Source of the DNA: CAWEBF01 sp963807235
GTDB lineage: Bacteria; Acidobacteriota; Vicinamibacteria; Vicinamibacterales; UBA2999
DNA: 64,000 nucleotides
Direction: 5' to 3'
Assembly (NCBI GenBank): GCA_963807235.1
Contig: CAWEBF010000015.1
Location: forward strand, 124,001-188,000
The translations under genes and the position numbers were made by a program. This document shows, piece by piece, positions 27,117-35,769 of this stretch (positions are counted from its first letter, which is position 1; every line of letters begins with the position of its first letter). The notes below the pieces were generated by a model. It was not told the origin of the DNA. It ran no database searches and saw only the letters and a list, made by a program, of their open reading frames with translations.

Positions 27117-27887
27117 TTACTTGTCGATCACGAGCTTCTTGCGAGCATTCACCCGCAATGCATCCGGCACGTTGCGATCCGTCGATAACATCCGCAGGTC
27201 CTTCTCGCTCAATCGGGCCATCAGGTTCATCGACAGCGCCACCGGCGTCTTGGCGTTCTTCACCAGGCCCACAGTCACCGAATAGTTCTTCAGCCATCCA
27301 CGGTTGTTGGCAATCGTGCGCAGGACGTCTTCCGAGACGCTGCCCATGCGCGCGATGCCGGCGATCTCGGTTTCGGTCATTTTCGGGCTGCTGAGAACGG
27401 CGGCCGTCACGATCCGGTTGGGATCGCGAATCAGAATCGCGCGCTCTTCGCGCGTGCCCTTCATGGCCACGCCGATGCGCTTGGCTATGCTCAGCCCAGC
27501 GAGGCGCTGCAGCGTGGACTCCTCGCGCTCCTCCGCCGGTGGCGGCGCCTCGTCGGCTCCCGCATCGAGCAACGGGAGATCCGCTTCGCCGGCCGGCCCG
27601 GCGGCTGGCGTGATGCCGCGGGCGGCGAAGTAGGCCTGGGCCTCGGGTGAGGCTTCGGGCCGGGCGAGAAACGCGGCTACACGCGTGGGCTCAAGGCTTT
27701 GCAGTGTCGTTTCGGCCGTAGCGGCAACCTCGGCGTCGGGGTCGCCGCGCAACAGCAGCAGGATTTCGACCTGTTCGAACGCGCGGGGCGCCACGCCGCC
27801 CGTGGCGGCCAGCATCCGAATGTCGCGAGCGGCGTCGCCGCGCTTGAACGAGTCGAGCAGGGGTGTCCGTGCACCGATGTCAGCCAT
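27117..27887 (-). CDS. HEAT-like repeat protein, unknown function
   Basis: 256 residues, no signal peptide. The C-terminal half has repeating two-helix units of HEAT/DUF2336 type (MKGTREERAILIRDPNRIVTAAVLSSPKMTETEIAGIARM, VSEDVLRTIANNRGWLKNYSV, TPVALSMNLMARLSEKDLRML, NVPDALRVNARKKLV). Repeats of this sort mediate protein contacts. A Pro/Glu linker (about 100-125) separates an N-terminal helical part. It follows thiE by 9 bp, so probably shares its transcript. Confidence 0.75.
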   Translation of the reverse strand: MADIGARTPLLDSFKRGDAARDIRMLAATGGVAPRAFEQVEILLLLRGDPDAEVAATAETTLQSLEPTRVAAFLARPEASPEAQAYFAARGITPAAGPAGEADLPLLDAGADEAPPPAEEREESTLQRLAGLSIAKRIGVAMKGTREERAILIRDPNRIVTAAVLSSPKMTETEIAGIARMGSVSEDVLRTIANNRGWLKNYSVTVGLVKNAKTPVALSMNLMARLSEKDLRMLSTDRNVPDALRVNARKKLVIDK

Positions 27888-27896
27888 GTGCCCCGG

Positions 27897-28547
27897 TTAT
27901 CGGCGCGAGGCGGCTCCAGCGGCAAAGGCGGCCGAGAGATCATGCGCGGCTCTCGCCACAGTTTCCTGGCGCGACGCTGTCCACCAGCGGATGGCCGCCA
28001 GCCCCGCCGCTCCCGTTTCACCGATATCGGCGGCGTTCTTGGCATTCACCCCACCGATTGCGAGAACAGGCACGGTCGTGCCCTGCACCGCCTGGCGCAG
28101 AGAGTCCAGGCCGACGGCTGGCGCGCCCGGCTTCGACGGCGTCGGAAACACGGCCCCGAAGATCAGATAGTCAAGGCCCCCGTCGCGTCCGAGCCGGGCC
28201 GCGTCCTCCGCCGTATGCACCGAGCGGCCGACGAGGAAGCCGGCGGGGCAGATCGTGCGAACTTCCCGCGGCGGAATCGACGTCTCGCGCAGGTGCACGC
28301 CGTGCGCCCGGGCGGCCAGCGCCACGTCCAGCCGATCGTTGACGATCACACGCGCCCGCGTCCCGGCCACGATCTCGACACACGATTGCACCAGGCGCGC
28401 AAGGTGCCCGGCCTCGAGGGCCGGTTCGCGAATCTGAATCAGGTGTGCTCCGGCACGAGCCGCTGCCCGAACCTCCTCCACCAACGCGTCGGTGCCTGAA
28501 CCGGCCACCAGCCGGCCCGACGTGACCATACAGAGGATGGGATTCAC
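27897..28547 (-). CDS. thiE: Thiamine phosphate synthase / TenI family
   Basis: Joins the HMP-PP and thiazole-P moieties. TIM-barrel motifs: GAHLIQIREPAL, RVIVNDRLDVALAARAHGVHL, VGRSVHTAEDA, DYLIFGAVFPTPSKPGAPAVGLDSL and PVLAIGGVNAKN. 216 residues fits ThiE. TenI (an isomerase) shares the fold; retention of the GPVFPT-like phosphate loop and the QIRE motif keeps ThiE the better call. No other thi gene or TPP riboswitch is nearby. Start ATG 28547 lies 14 bp from a heptad element. Confidence 0.85.
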   Translation of the reverse strand: MNPILCMVTSGRLVAGSGTDALVEEVRAAARAGAHLIQIREPALEAGHLARLVQSCVEIVAGTRARVIVNDRLDVALAARAHGVHLRETSIPPREVRTICPAGFLVGRSVHTAEDAARLGRDGGLDYLIFGAVFPTPSKPGAPAVGLDSLRQAVQGTTVPVLAIGGVNAKNAADIGETGAAGLAAIRWWTASRQETVARAAHDLSAAFAAGAASRR

Positions 28548-28561
28548 GGCTCCGATGCAAA

Positions 28562-28649
28562 TTCACAATTCACAATTCACAATTCACAACGCCAGACACG
28601 GAACTGCAGCTCCGGCCTTCTTTGTGAATTGTGAATTGAGCATTGTGAA
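28562..28649. repeat. Heptad-armed inverted element, TTCACAA type
   Basis: Left arm: four exact TTCACAA copies (28562-28589). Right arm: inverse TTGTGAA units (28622-28649, one altered to TTGAGCA). Between them lies the near-palindromic core CGGAACTGCAGCTCCGG (28599-28615). Arms can pair into a long hairpin. Same architecture as 32866-32949 and 52393-52511. Confidence 0.9.
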
Positions 28650-28661
28650 TTATGAGCCGCC

Positions 28662-28928
28662 TCACTCGCTGGCGGGATGCGAGGCGAACGGAGCAGGCGC
28701 GGATCGCCTCGCCCGAGCAGCGAACAGGGCGACCAATTCCGCGACGCCGGCGCCGATGTTGAGGACGCCGAGGCCCGAGACGGCGCCGCGCAGGTAGTTA
28801 CTGGTCAGGAGATCGTGGATCTGCGGGAAGACGTCCAGGAAATAGTTACGATCCCAGAGCACCGACCAGGGGACGACCAGCAGGACGAATCCAATCTCGA
28901 CGAACAGCGCCGCCAGCAGCAGCGCCAT
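28662..28928 (-). CDS. Small two-helix membrane protein
   Basis: 88 residues: MALLLAALFVEIGFVLLVVPWSVLWDRNYF (helix 1), FPQIHDLLTSNYLRGAVSGLGVLNIGAGVAELVALFAARA (helix 2), basic tail. ATG overlaps the TPR gene stop as TGATG, so it is coupled to it. Family unknown to me. Confidence 0.7.
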   Translation of the reverse strand: MALLLAALFVEIGFVLLVVPWSVLWDRNYFLDVFPQIHDLLTSNYLRGAVSGLGVLNIGAGVAELVALFAARARRSAPAPFASHPASE

Positions 28929-30424
28929 CAGCCCGGGGAACCGTGTGTGCGCGTCAACCTGGCCAGGCGCTCGGCAACGTCGCGATAGCTTGCGGCGTCG
29001 AACTCGAGGTCGGACCAGCACGCCAGCGCACGGTCCTGCTGTCCGGCACGCTCGAGGGCGTCCGCCAGATCGTACCGCGCGGCCAGGCCGTGTTCACGGA
29101 TCGGGGCGGGCACGGCGCAGGCCCTCTCCAGCCATTCGACTCCGCGGTCGAGCAGCCCCTTCTGGACGAACAGACGGCCGAGTTGCGCGGCAGCCTGGAA
29201 CTGCAGCGACGGCGTGTCGGCGGCCGCCTGCAGCTGGGCGATGGTCGCAGCCTCGTCCGCGTCCACGTCCATGTTTACGTTCGCGGCGGCCGCCTGCGAG
29301 CCTGCCGCCTGCGAGGCAGGCGGGTCCGCGATTGGCTCCGGCGGTTCCGCTGGTTCCTGCGGCTCCGGCACCTGCTGTGGCGCCTCTTGTAACGTCGCGT
29401 CCTCCGGGGAGGGCGCGCCGGCGTCACCCGTGTCCGCGCCGGCGACGGGCTCCGGTGCGGCCGCCTCGGGCGCGTGTTCGGCAGCCGCGTCGGGCGCCTC
29501 GGCGAACGCCGACGTGAGGTTCACTTCGTCGCCTTCCGCGAGGTCCCACCGCTCGGGCGCCTCGACGGCTTCGACAGGTTCAGGGGGCACGACGGCCCAC
29601 TTCGCCAGGAGAGCCGCCACGCGCTCGTCCTGGTCGGGCACGAGCGTGCGATAACGGCCAAGGGCGCTGGTAGCCACCGCTTCGTCGTCGGCCAGGACCG
29701 CGCGCTCACCGACAGCCCACAGCAACGCAGGCTCGTCGCCCGCTACCTCCAGGCTGAGAAAGGGCTGAGCGCGCTCCAGGCACCCAGCGTCGAGGCACGC
29801 ACGCGCGGCCGGCTGGCGAACGGCGATCTCGTCGGTGCGGCGTGCCGCCTCGATCCACGCTTCGAGCGCGTCGCCGGTGCGGCCCTCGCGGCTCAGCGCC
29901 TCGGCCGCCGACGCGTACAGCCGCGCGGTCTCCGCCCCGCTCACGTTGGACTCGGCGGCACGGGCCGCCGCCAGCTTGGTGTCGGCCTTGGCCACCGGGA
30001 GCGACGCCAGCCGCATGAGAGCCTGCGCCACGCCTGGCGCGTCGTTGCGCTCGCGTCGGTGCTGCACCAGACGATTCCAGTACAGCGTGGCGTCGGCGAG
30101 CAACTCCTGCCCAACCGCAATCTCGGCCAGTTGCGACAGCGCCTCTTCGCAGCCGGGATCGAGCTTGAGCGCCTTCTTGTACAGCGCGGCCGCCTTGGAC
30201 ATGACGCCCTGCAGGCGTTCGGACTCGGCAAGCCGCATGAACTGCCCGACGGCTCCGGCGATATCGCCCGCGCGGGCGTAGAGGTCGCCCAGCGTGTTGG
30301 CGGCGCTCAAATCCGAGGGCTGCTCCTCGACGAGGGCGCGGTACTCGGCGATGGCCAGATCCAACTTGCCCTGGCTCACGAACTCGTCGGCCCTCTTGAC
30401 GACGGCTTCCCGATCTACCGGCAT
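28928..30424 (-). CDS. TPR-repeat protein with acidic/proline linker
   Basis: 498 residues, soluble. TPR units at 1-200 (KLDLAIAEYRALVEEQPSDLSAANTLGDLYARAGDIAGAVGQF; LYKKALKLDPGCEEALSQLAEIAV; TARLYASAAEALSREGRTGDALEAWIEAARR), an acidic Pro/Ala/Glu linker at about 300-395, and a further helical C-terminus (FQAAAQLGRLFVQKGLLDRGVEWLERAC). Probably a scaffold; similar TPR proteins in gliding or piliated bacteria bind motility components, but nothing here proves that. The ATG is 99 bp after rnhB. Confidence 0.8.
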   Translation of the reverse strand: MPVDREAVVKRADEFVSQGKLDLAIAEYRALVEEQPSDLSAANTLGDLYARAGDIAGAVGQFMRLAESERLQGVMSKAAALYKKALKLDPGCEEALSQLAEIAVGQELLADATLYWNRLVQHRRERNDAPGVAQALMRLASLPVAKADTKLAAARAAESNVSGAETARLYASAAEALSREGRTGDALEAWIEAARRTDEIAVRQPAARACLDAGCLERAQPFLSLEVAGDEPALLWAVGERAVLADDEAVATSALGRYRTLVPDQDERVAALLAKWAVVPPEPVEAVEAPERWDLAEGDEVNLTSAFAEAPDAAAEHAPEAAAPEPVAGADTGDAGAPSPEDATLQEAPQQVPEPQEPAEPPEPIADPPASQAAGSQAAAANVNMDVDADEAATIAQLQAAADTPSLQFQAAAQLGRLFVQKGLLDRGVEWLERACAVPAPIREHGLAARYDLADALERAGQQDRALACWSDLEFDAASYRDVAERLARLTRTHGSPG

Positions 30425-30523
30425 TTCGTCACCGGTCGCCCAGACGGGCCCATGCCGCCACGCATGTCACTCCTGCAATCGTATCAAACGGACTGTCGGC
30501 GATGGTTGGTCGTTCGCCTCGAC

Positions 30524-31150
30524 CTACTCGAACGGGAGGCCGCACACGCTCACGGGTCTGAACGAGCGGCGGTGCAGCGGCGAGTAGCCGTGAACAGCCA
30601 CGGCGGCCAGGTGCTCGGGCGTCGCGTAGCCCTTGTGCTTGTCGTAGCCGTAGCGCGGGTCCGACGCGTGGTGGCGTTCCATCTCCCGGTCGCGGATCAC
30701 CTTGGCGACGATCGACGCGGCGGCCACGGCGCTGCAGCGGCGGTCCGCCTTGGGAATGCCGCGCTGCGCCATCAACAGCCCCGGAATGTGGAACGCGTCC
30801 ACGACCACCATGTCGGGCAGCGGCACCAGCGCCCCCACGGCCCGCCGCATCGCCTCGAGCGAGGCGCGGTGGATGTTCAGACGATCGATTTCGAGCGGAT
30901 CGGCCGAGGCCACGGCCCACGCCAGGGCGTGGCGGGTGATGTCGTCGAACAGGCGCTCGCGCGCGGCGGGCGTCATCATCTTGGAATCGAAGAGGCCCGG
31001 GATGTGGCGATCGGGGTGCAGCACCACGGCGCCGGCGACGACGGGGCCGGCCAGGCAGCCGCGCCCCACTTCGTCGCACCCGGCGATCTGATGGAACCCC
31101 CAGCGGCGCAGGGCATTTTCGATGGTCCTCGTGGCTCGAACCTTGACCAT
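30524..31150 (-). CDS. rnhB: Ribonuclease HII
   Basis: Removes RNA from RNA/DNA hybrids and single ribonucleotides. Active-site motif IAGCDEVGRGCLAGPV with the DE pair, the later Asp in MVVVDAFHIPG, and KADRRCSAVAAASIVAKVIRDREM, then YGYDKHKGYATPEHLAAV. 208 residues, normal. Last of the ffh-rpsP-khpA-rimM-trmD-rplS-rnhB order. Confidence 0.97.
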   Translation of the reverse strand: MVKVRATRTIENALRRWGFHQIAGCDEVGRGCLAGPVVAGAVVLHPDRHIPGLFDSKMMTPAARERLFDDITRHALAWAVASADPLEIDRLNIHRASLEAMRRAVGALVPLPDMVVVDAFHIPGLLMAQRGIPKADRRCSAVAAASIVAKVIRDREMERHHASDPRYGYDKHKGYATPEHLAAVAVHGYSPLHRRSFRPVSVCGLPFE

Positions 31151-31180
31151 GAGTCCCTGCCCGCGTGGAATGGCCCAGAC

Positions 31181-31525
31181 TCAGACGCGCTTGGTCTCTT
31201 TCATGCGAGCCGCCTTGCCCTTGAGATCCCGCAGGTAATAGAGCTTGGCGCGCCGCACGCGGGCCGACCGCACGAGGTCGATCTTGGCGATGATCGGCGA
31301 GTGCAGCGGGAAGATGCGCTCCACGCCCTGGCCGAACGACACCTTGCGCACCGTGAACGACGCACGCAAGCCGCCGCGATGCATGCCGATCACGATGCCC
31401 TCGAAGATCTGGATGCGCTCCTTGTCGCCCTCGCGGACCTTGACGTGCACCTTGACGGTGTCGCCCGACTTCATCTGCGGGCGCTCGGCCATCTGCGCCT
31501 TTTCCACCATATCGATCGCGCTCAT
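31181..31525 (-). CDS. rplS: 50S ribosomal protein L19
   Basis: Sits at the 30S-50S interface. Motifs MAERPQMKSGDTVKVHVKVREGDKERIQIFEGIVI, RASFTVRKVSFGQGVERIFPLHSPIIAKIDLVRSARVRRAKLYYLRDLKGKAARMKE. 114 residues. The ATG overlaps the trmD stop (ATGA). Confidence 0.98.
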   Translation of the reverse strand: MSAIDMVEKAQMAERPQMKSGDTVKVHVKVREGDKERIQIFEGIVIGMHRGGLRASFTVRKVSFGQGVERIFPLHSPIIAKIDLVRSARVRRAKLYYLRDLKGKAARMKETKRV

Positions 31526-32277
31526 CGTTTCTTCTCCTCTGTCCCGTCACTCCAGCCCCACTCGTCGAGCCAGCGACGCTCGTCCGCGTCGAGCCGGGCA
31601 TCCCCCAGCAGGTCCGGCCTGCGAGCCAGCGTGCGCGCCAGCGCCTCGCGCTTGCGCCACTGGCCCACGTCGGCGTGATGCCCCGAGAGCAGGACCCCCG
31701 GCACCTCTCGCCCTTCGTAGTCCGCCGGACGCGTGTAATGAGGGTGATCCAGCAACCCCCGCGAGAAGGAATCGGCCTCGACCGACGCCTCATCACCCAC
31801 CACGCCCGGTACCCAGCGGCTCACCGCATCCACCACGACGAGGGCCGCCAGTTCCCCGCCGCTGAGCACGTAGTCGCCGATGGACAGTTCTTCCGTGGCC
31901 ACCAGGTCCCGCACCCGTTCGTCGATCCCCTCGTAGCGCCCGCAGAGCAGCGCCACGTGTCCAAGGCCCGCGAGCCGCCTGGCCTCGGCCTGGGTGAAGA
32001 GCCGCCCCTGCGGCGACAACAGCACCGTGGCCGCCGGCACGCCGCCTTCCGCCTGGATGGCCGCCGCGGCCATCGCGAACGGCTCCACCTTCATCACCAT
32101 CCCCGGCCCGCCCCCGTAAGGCGCGTCGTCCACGGTGCGGTGCCGATCGATCGTGAAGTCCCTCAGGTCGTGGACCCGCACCCGCAGCACCCCGGACTCG
32201 ATCCCTCGATGCACGACCCCCTCGGACAACCCGGCCTTGATCATCCGCGGGAACACGGTGACGATGTCGAACCTCAC
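31522..32277 (-). CDS. trmD: tRNA (guanine37-N1)-methyltransferase TrmD
   Basis: Methylates G37 of tRNAs to prevent frameshifting; SPOUT knot fold. Motifs: RFDIVTVFPRMI, DDAPYGGGPGMVMKVEPF, LLCGRYEGIDERV, ELSIGDYVLSGGELAALVVVDAVSRWVPGVVG, and DHPHYTRPADYEGREVPGVLLSGHHADVGQWR. GTG start (32277) overlaps the rimM stop as GTGA. 251 residues, full length. Confidence 0.98.
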   Translation of the reverse strand: MRFDIVTVFPRMIKAGLSEGVVHRGIESGVLRVRVHDLRDFTIDRHRTVDDAPYGGGPGMVMKVEPFAMAAAAIQAEGGVPAATVLLSPQGRLFTQAEARRLAGLGHVALLCGRYEGIDERVRDLVATEELSIGDYVLSGGELAALVVVDAVSRWVPGVVGDEASVEADSFSRGLLDHPHYTRPADYEGREVPGVLLSGHHADVGQWRKREALARTLARRPDLLGDARLDADERRWLDEWGWSDGTEEKKR

Positions 32278-32828
32278 GTGGCCTTCGTCTTCTCCGCTCG
32301 CCGGCGCGCCCGTGGCGACACCTCGTTGACCTCCAGCAGCCCCTCCGGCGCATCCACCACGATCAGCCGCCGCTCGACGTCGATCGTCGGGCACAGGCTG
32401 GCGGCAAACGGTATCAGCACCTCCCCGCCCGGCCCCGCCACGGCGAGCAGGCTCGCTCCCGCGCCGCCCTCGACCCGAGCCACCTCGCCCACCACGTCGC
32501 CGGCTGCCGTCTCCACGCGGCACCCGATCAGCTGGTGCAGGTAGAACACGCCCGGCCCCAACGCCGCCAGCGCTGTCTCAGGCACCCGCAATTCCGCGCC
32601 CGCGAACCGCTGGGCATCGGCCACGCTCGACGCCCCCTCGAAGCCGACGATCGGCCGTCTGCCGCCGAGTGACGCCCGCACCACTCTGACTTCTTCGACG
32701 ACGCCGGCCACTTGCGTCCAGAGCGACGAGCCCACAGCGAACCGCTCGTCCACGAAGTCGGTGTCCGGGTTCACGACGACATCGCCTCGTATGCCGTGGG
32801 GTCTCGCCACGCGCCCCACGAGGACCAT
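32274..32828 (-). CDS. rimM: 16S rRNA processing protein RimM
   Basis: 30S maturation factor with a RimM N-domain (MVLVGRVARPHGIRGDVVVNPDTDF) and a C-terminal PRC barrel (GVFYLHQLIGCRVETAAGDVVGEVARV, VLIPFAASLCPTIDVERRLIVVDAPEGL). I place the start at ATG 32828, where the family's conserved V-G-R sequence begins. GTG 32858 and GTG 32870 are in frame, but the latter is inside a heptad repeat. Confidence 0.93.
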   Translation of the reverse strand: MVLVGRVARPHGIRGDVVVNPDTDFVDERFAVGSSLWTQVAGVVEEVRVVRASLGGRRPIVGFEGASSVADAQRFAGAELRVPETALAALGPGVFYLHQLIGCRVETAAGDVVGEVARVEGGAGASLLAVAGPGGEVLIPFAASLCPTIDVERRLIVVDAPEGLLEVNEVSPRARRRAEKTKAT

Positions 32829-32865
32829 TTCACCCCAGCGGGGCGCGGGCTGGCTCACGACCCAA

Positions 32866-32949
32866 TTCACAATTCACAATTCACAATGCACAAGTCACAA
32901 ACAGCTGAAATGCAGTGCGGTTTGTGAATTGTGAATTGTGCATTGTGAA
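32866..32949. repeat. Heptad-armed inverted element, TTCACAA type (second copy)
   Basis: Left arm: three TTCACAA, then TGCACAA and GTCACAA (32866-32900). Right arm: TTGTGAA twice, TTGTGCA, TTGTGAA (32922-32949). The core (GCTGAAATGCAGTGCGG) is a decayed version of the CTGCAG core seen in the other two. It lies between khpA and rimM inside an otherwise tight operon. Confidence 0.9.
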
Positions 32950-32959
32950 TTGACGACCC

Positions 32960-33220
32960 TCAGTCGCGAATATCCAACTGCGCCCTGACTCCAGCTCTCT
33001 CGGCAGCGAGCGTTACCAATGTCCGGAGCGCCGCAGCCGTGCGGCCCTGCCGGCCGATGATCTTGCCCATGTCGCCCGGTGCCGTGTACAGCTCCACCAC
33101 CGTGGTACCCCGCCGCACGCTCTCGAGCACTTCGACCTCTTCGGGCCGGTCCACGAGCGCCTTGGCCACCACCTCGACCACGGCGGCCATCGGGCTTCCG
33201 CTCTTGCCGTCGTCCGGCAT
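32960..33220 (-). CDS. khpA: KH-domain RNA-binding protein KhpA
   Basis: 86-residue single KH domain (VELYTAPGDMGKIIGRQGRTAAALRTLV with the GxxG loop as GRQG). KhpA pairs with KhpB/Jag in other bacteria to control cell-division mRNAs. ATG overlaps the rpsP stop (TGATG). Its place between rpsP and rimM is the conserved one. Confidence 0.94.
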   Translation of the reverse strand: MPDDGKSGSPMAAVVEVVAKALVDRPEEVEVLESVRRGTTVVELYTAPGDMGKIIGRQGRTAAALRTLVTLAAERAGVRAQLDIRD

Positions 33221-33492
33221 CACTCCGCCACGGGCGCCGGCTGCGGCGACAAGTCGCGCGACAGGTGCCTGGCCAGCAACGTCCGGACCGAATCCGACGG
33301 CCGCGCGCCCTGCTTCAGCCAGTGCTCGACACGTTCCTTGTTGATGTCCACCTTCGCCGGCTTGGACCGGGGATTGTAGGTCCCCAGGTTCTCCACGAAG
33401 CTGCTGTCGCGCGCTGTCCGCGCTTCGGTGACCACCACGCGGAAGAACGGCTTCTTGGACGCGCCGATACGCCGCAAACGAATTGAAAGCAT
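33220..33492 (-). CDS. rpsP: 30S ribosomal protein S16
   Basis: MLSIRLRRIGASKKPFFRVVVTEARTARDSSFVENLGTYNPRSKPAKVDINKERVEHWLKQGARPSDSV is diagnostic. 90 residues, with GGGAGAGG just upstream of the ATG. Confidence 0.97.
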   Translation of the reverse strand: MLSIRLRRIGASKKPFFRVVVTEARTARDSSFVENLGTYNPRSKPAKVDINKERVEHWLKQGARPSDSVRTLLARHLSRDLSPQPAPVAE

Positions 33493-33504
33493 CACCTCTC
33501 CCCT

Positions 33505-33545
33505 CAACCACGAACCACGAACCACGAACCACGAACCACGAACTC
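33505..33545. repeat. Heptanucleotide array, GAACCAC type
   Basis: CAACCAC then four exact GAACCAC copies (33512-33539) and a partial GAACTCG. No inverted partner within 100 bp. It occupies the ffh-rpsP gap and its edge touches the ffh stop. Confidence 0.92.
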
Positions 33546-33547
33546 GA

Positions 33548-34972
33548 CTAACGAGCTTTGATGAGCCCCCAGGGCCCGCCCTTCTTGCGCTTCTTCATCC
33601 CGCCGAACGCGGCCGGCGGCATCCCCTGCGGCAGTTGCCGGCGCCCCGCGCCCTGCATGGCCGCCTTCATGCCGGGGACTCCACCCTGCCCCATCATCTG
33701 CAGGACCTTCTTCATCTCCATGAACTGCTTCAGAAGCCGGTTCACCTCCTCGACCGAGGTGCCGCTGCCGCGTGCGATGCGCTTGCGGCGGCTGCCGTTC
33801 AGGATCGATTCGTTGCGACGCTCGCCCGGCGTCATGGACCCGATGATGGCTTCCACGCGGCCCAACTGCTTCTCGTCCGGCTTGTTCTCGGCCATCTGCT
33901 TCACGTTCGCAAGGCCGGGAATCATGCCGAGCACGCTCTCGAGAGGCCCCATCTTGCGGATCGTGCGCAGCTGCTTGCGAAAGTCGTCGAGGGTGAACTG
34001 GTTCTTGCGGAGTTTGGCCTCCAGCTCCTCCGCCTCGTCCTGATCGATCGCCTGCTCGGCTTTCTCGATGAGCGACAGCATGTCGCCCATGCCCAGCATG
34101 CGCGAGACGATGCGATCGGGATGGAAGACTTCCAGGTCCTCCAGCCGCTCGCCGCTGCCCACGAAGGCGATTGGCACACCCACGACCGAGACGACCGAGA
34201 GCGCCGCACCGCCCCGTGCATCGCCATCCAGCTTGGTCAGCACCACGCCGGTGATGCCCATCCGGCGGTTGAACTCACCCGCGCTCTTGATGGCGTCCTG
34301 CCCCGTCATGGCATCGGCGACATACAGCAGGTCAGACGGCGAGACGGCCGCCTTGATCGCCTGCAGCTCGTCCATCAACTCGTCGTCGATGTGCAAGCGG
34401 CCGGCGGTGTCCACGATGATCGTGTCGTAGCCCTTGGCCTTCGCGTCGCCCAAGGCGCCACGGGCGCGCTCCACCGGGTCGAGCGTGTCGGGCTGATAGA
34501 CAGGCACGCCCGCCTGCTTGGACACCACCGCCAACTGCTCGATGGCGGCGGGGCGGCGGACGTCGGTGGACACCGTGACGGGGTGTTTGCCCTGGCGCGT
34601 GAGCCACATCGCCAGCTTGCCGGAGGTCGTCGTCTTGCCCGAGCCCTGGAGCCCGAGCAGCAGAATCACGCGCGGACGCGGCGCGCCTTCCGTCAGGCCG
34701 CCCTTGGTTTCGCCGAAGAGCGCCAACAGCTCGTCCCGAACGATCTTCAACACTTGCTGCGCAGGCGACAGGCTCCTGAGGACGGCCTGGTCCATCGCCT
34801 TGTCGCGCACTCGGTCGATGAACGCCTTGACGACCTGGAAGTTGACGTCGGCTTCGAGCAGGGCCAGGCGGATCTCGCGCAGGACGCCTTCGACCTGTTC
34901 GGGCGTGAGGCGCACTTCGCCGCGAAGCGATGTGAAGGCCTCCTGGATGCGCGTGCTGAGCGATTCGAACAT
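33548..34972 (-). CDS. ffh: Signal recognition particle GTPase Ffh
   Basis: SRP54 homologue that delivers nascent membrane proteins to FtsY. N domain (MFESLSTRIQEAFTSLRGEVRLTPEQVEG), G domain (G1 LLGLQGSGKTTTSGKLA, DVRRPAAIEQL, DTAGRLHIDDELMDEL, TKLDGDARGGAALSV) and Met-rich M domain (RIARGSGTSVEEVNRLLKQFMEMKKVLQMMGQGG) with basic tail. ATG 34972 gives the standard N-terminus. FtsY is also in this window (39254). Confidence 0.98.
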   Translation of the reverse strand: MFESLSTRIQEAFTSLRGEVRLTPEQVEGVLREIRLALLEADVNFQVVKAFIDRVRDKAMDQAVLRSLSPAQQVLKIVRDELLALFGETKGGLTEGAPRPRVILLLGLQGSGKTTTSGKLAMWLTRQGKHPVTVSTDVRRPAAIEQLAVVSKQAGVPVYQPDTLDPVERARGALGDAKAKGYDTIIVDTAGRLHIDDELMDELQAIKAAVSPSDLLYVADAMTGQDAIKSAGEFNRRMGITGVVLTKLDGDARGGAALSVVSVVGVPIAFVGSGERLEDLEVFHPDRIVSRMLGMGDMLSLIEKAEQAIDQDEAEELEAKLRKNQFTLDDFRKQLRTIRKMGPLESVLGMIPGLANVKQMAENKPDEKQLGRVEAIIGSMTPGERRNESILNGSRRKRIARGSGTSVEEVNRLLKQFMEMKKVLQMMGQGGVPGMKAAMQGAGRRQLPQGMPPAAFGGMKKRKKGGPWGLIKAR

Positions 34973-35407
34973 GGCGCCACGCGCCGACCGCGCCAAGAGA
35001 CACCGCTACTGCGGCGCCAAGGCGTACCGGCGCAAACGGTTATGTTATGCCATAATCCGTTTGATTTCAAAGGATTTGCGGCTCATGGCCGGTGTCCGGA
35101 CACGCCCACTGCCGCTCCCGGCGGCCCTGCTCCTCTCAGTAACGACGGCGTGGGCCCCAGGCCATCAAGCTCTGGATTCCGCCCACCGCAGGACAGCCCA
35201 GGCGGAGTCCACAGTAGTCGACACTCGACCGGCATTGCCTCAGCTTCATCGCGCACGCGCCGTTCGTGCTTATCGCCACAAGCGACGGGGCCGGGCCGAT
35301 GGACATTTCGCCCAAGTCGAAGGAATTATCAAGGAGGACGAAGAGCAGCGCCTCTATTAGACGAAGAATGCTGAGGCGGAATCGAGACTGTAGACTGACT
35401 GAACGCC
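34973..35407. other. 435-bp intergenic region with weak ffh promoter and doubtful small ORF
   Basis: A possible minus-strand promoter for ffh is TTGAAA (35070-35065), 17-bp spacer, TAACAT (35047-35042). An open frame of 91 codons from ATG 35085 (MAGVRTRPLPLPAALLLSVT) has a hydrophobic start but an Arg/His-rich, low-quality remainder and no homology I recognise. No SRP RNA motif (GGUCAGGxCCGGAA) is visible. Confidence 0.35.
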
Positions 35408-35767
35408 ATGACTGAACCGCTTCCGATCGTCACCACCATCGGCATCCCCGTCGCGAAGCGCCACATCTTCCTGTGCGCCGAGCAGACCAAGCCCAAGTGC
35501 TGCGACTTCGACCGGGGCGTGGCGGCGTGGGACTTCTTGAAGAAGCGCCTCAAGGAGCTCGGGCTCTCCGAGCAGGGCGGGGTGCTGCGCAGCAAGGCCA
35601 ACTGCCTGCGGATCTGCGAGGCGGGGCCCGTAGCGGTGGTCTATCCGGAAGGCGCCTGGTACCGCGAGTGCGACCCGCCGGCGCTCGAGCGGATCATCCA
35701 GGAGCACCTGATCGGCGGGCGCGTGGTCGAAGATTTGCTGCTCGCCGAGCGCCGCCTGGAAGGCTAG
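35408..35767 (+). CDS. Thioredoxin-fold [2Fe-2S] ferredoxin
   Basis: 119 residues. Four clustered cysteines fit the Aquifex-type thioredoxin-like ferredoxin: HIFLCAEQTKPKCCDF and KANCLRICEAGPVAVVYPEGAWY. A (2Fe-2S) electron carrier; the partner is unknown. Other relatives of this fold are NuoE-like, but no partner gene is adjacent. Convergent with the LOG gene, with 2 bp between them. Confidence 0.88.
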   Translation: MTEPLPIVTTIGIPVAKRHIFLCAEQTKPKCCDFDRGVAAWDFLKKRLKELGLSEQGGVLRSKANCLRICEAGPVAVVYPEGAWYRECDPPALERIIQEHLIGGRVVEDLLLAERRLEG

Positions 35768-35769
35768 CT

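Noticed and set aside
29474..31678. 734-codon plus-strand open frame opposite TPR, rnhB and rplS
   Set aside because: Low-complexity His/Arg/Gly sequence mirroring real genes on the other strand; no start signal or domain.
34973..35407. 4.5S/SRP RNA next to ffh
   Set aside because: No conserved GGUCAGG...GGAAG-type tetraloop domain is seen on either strand.
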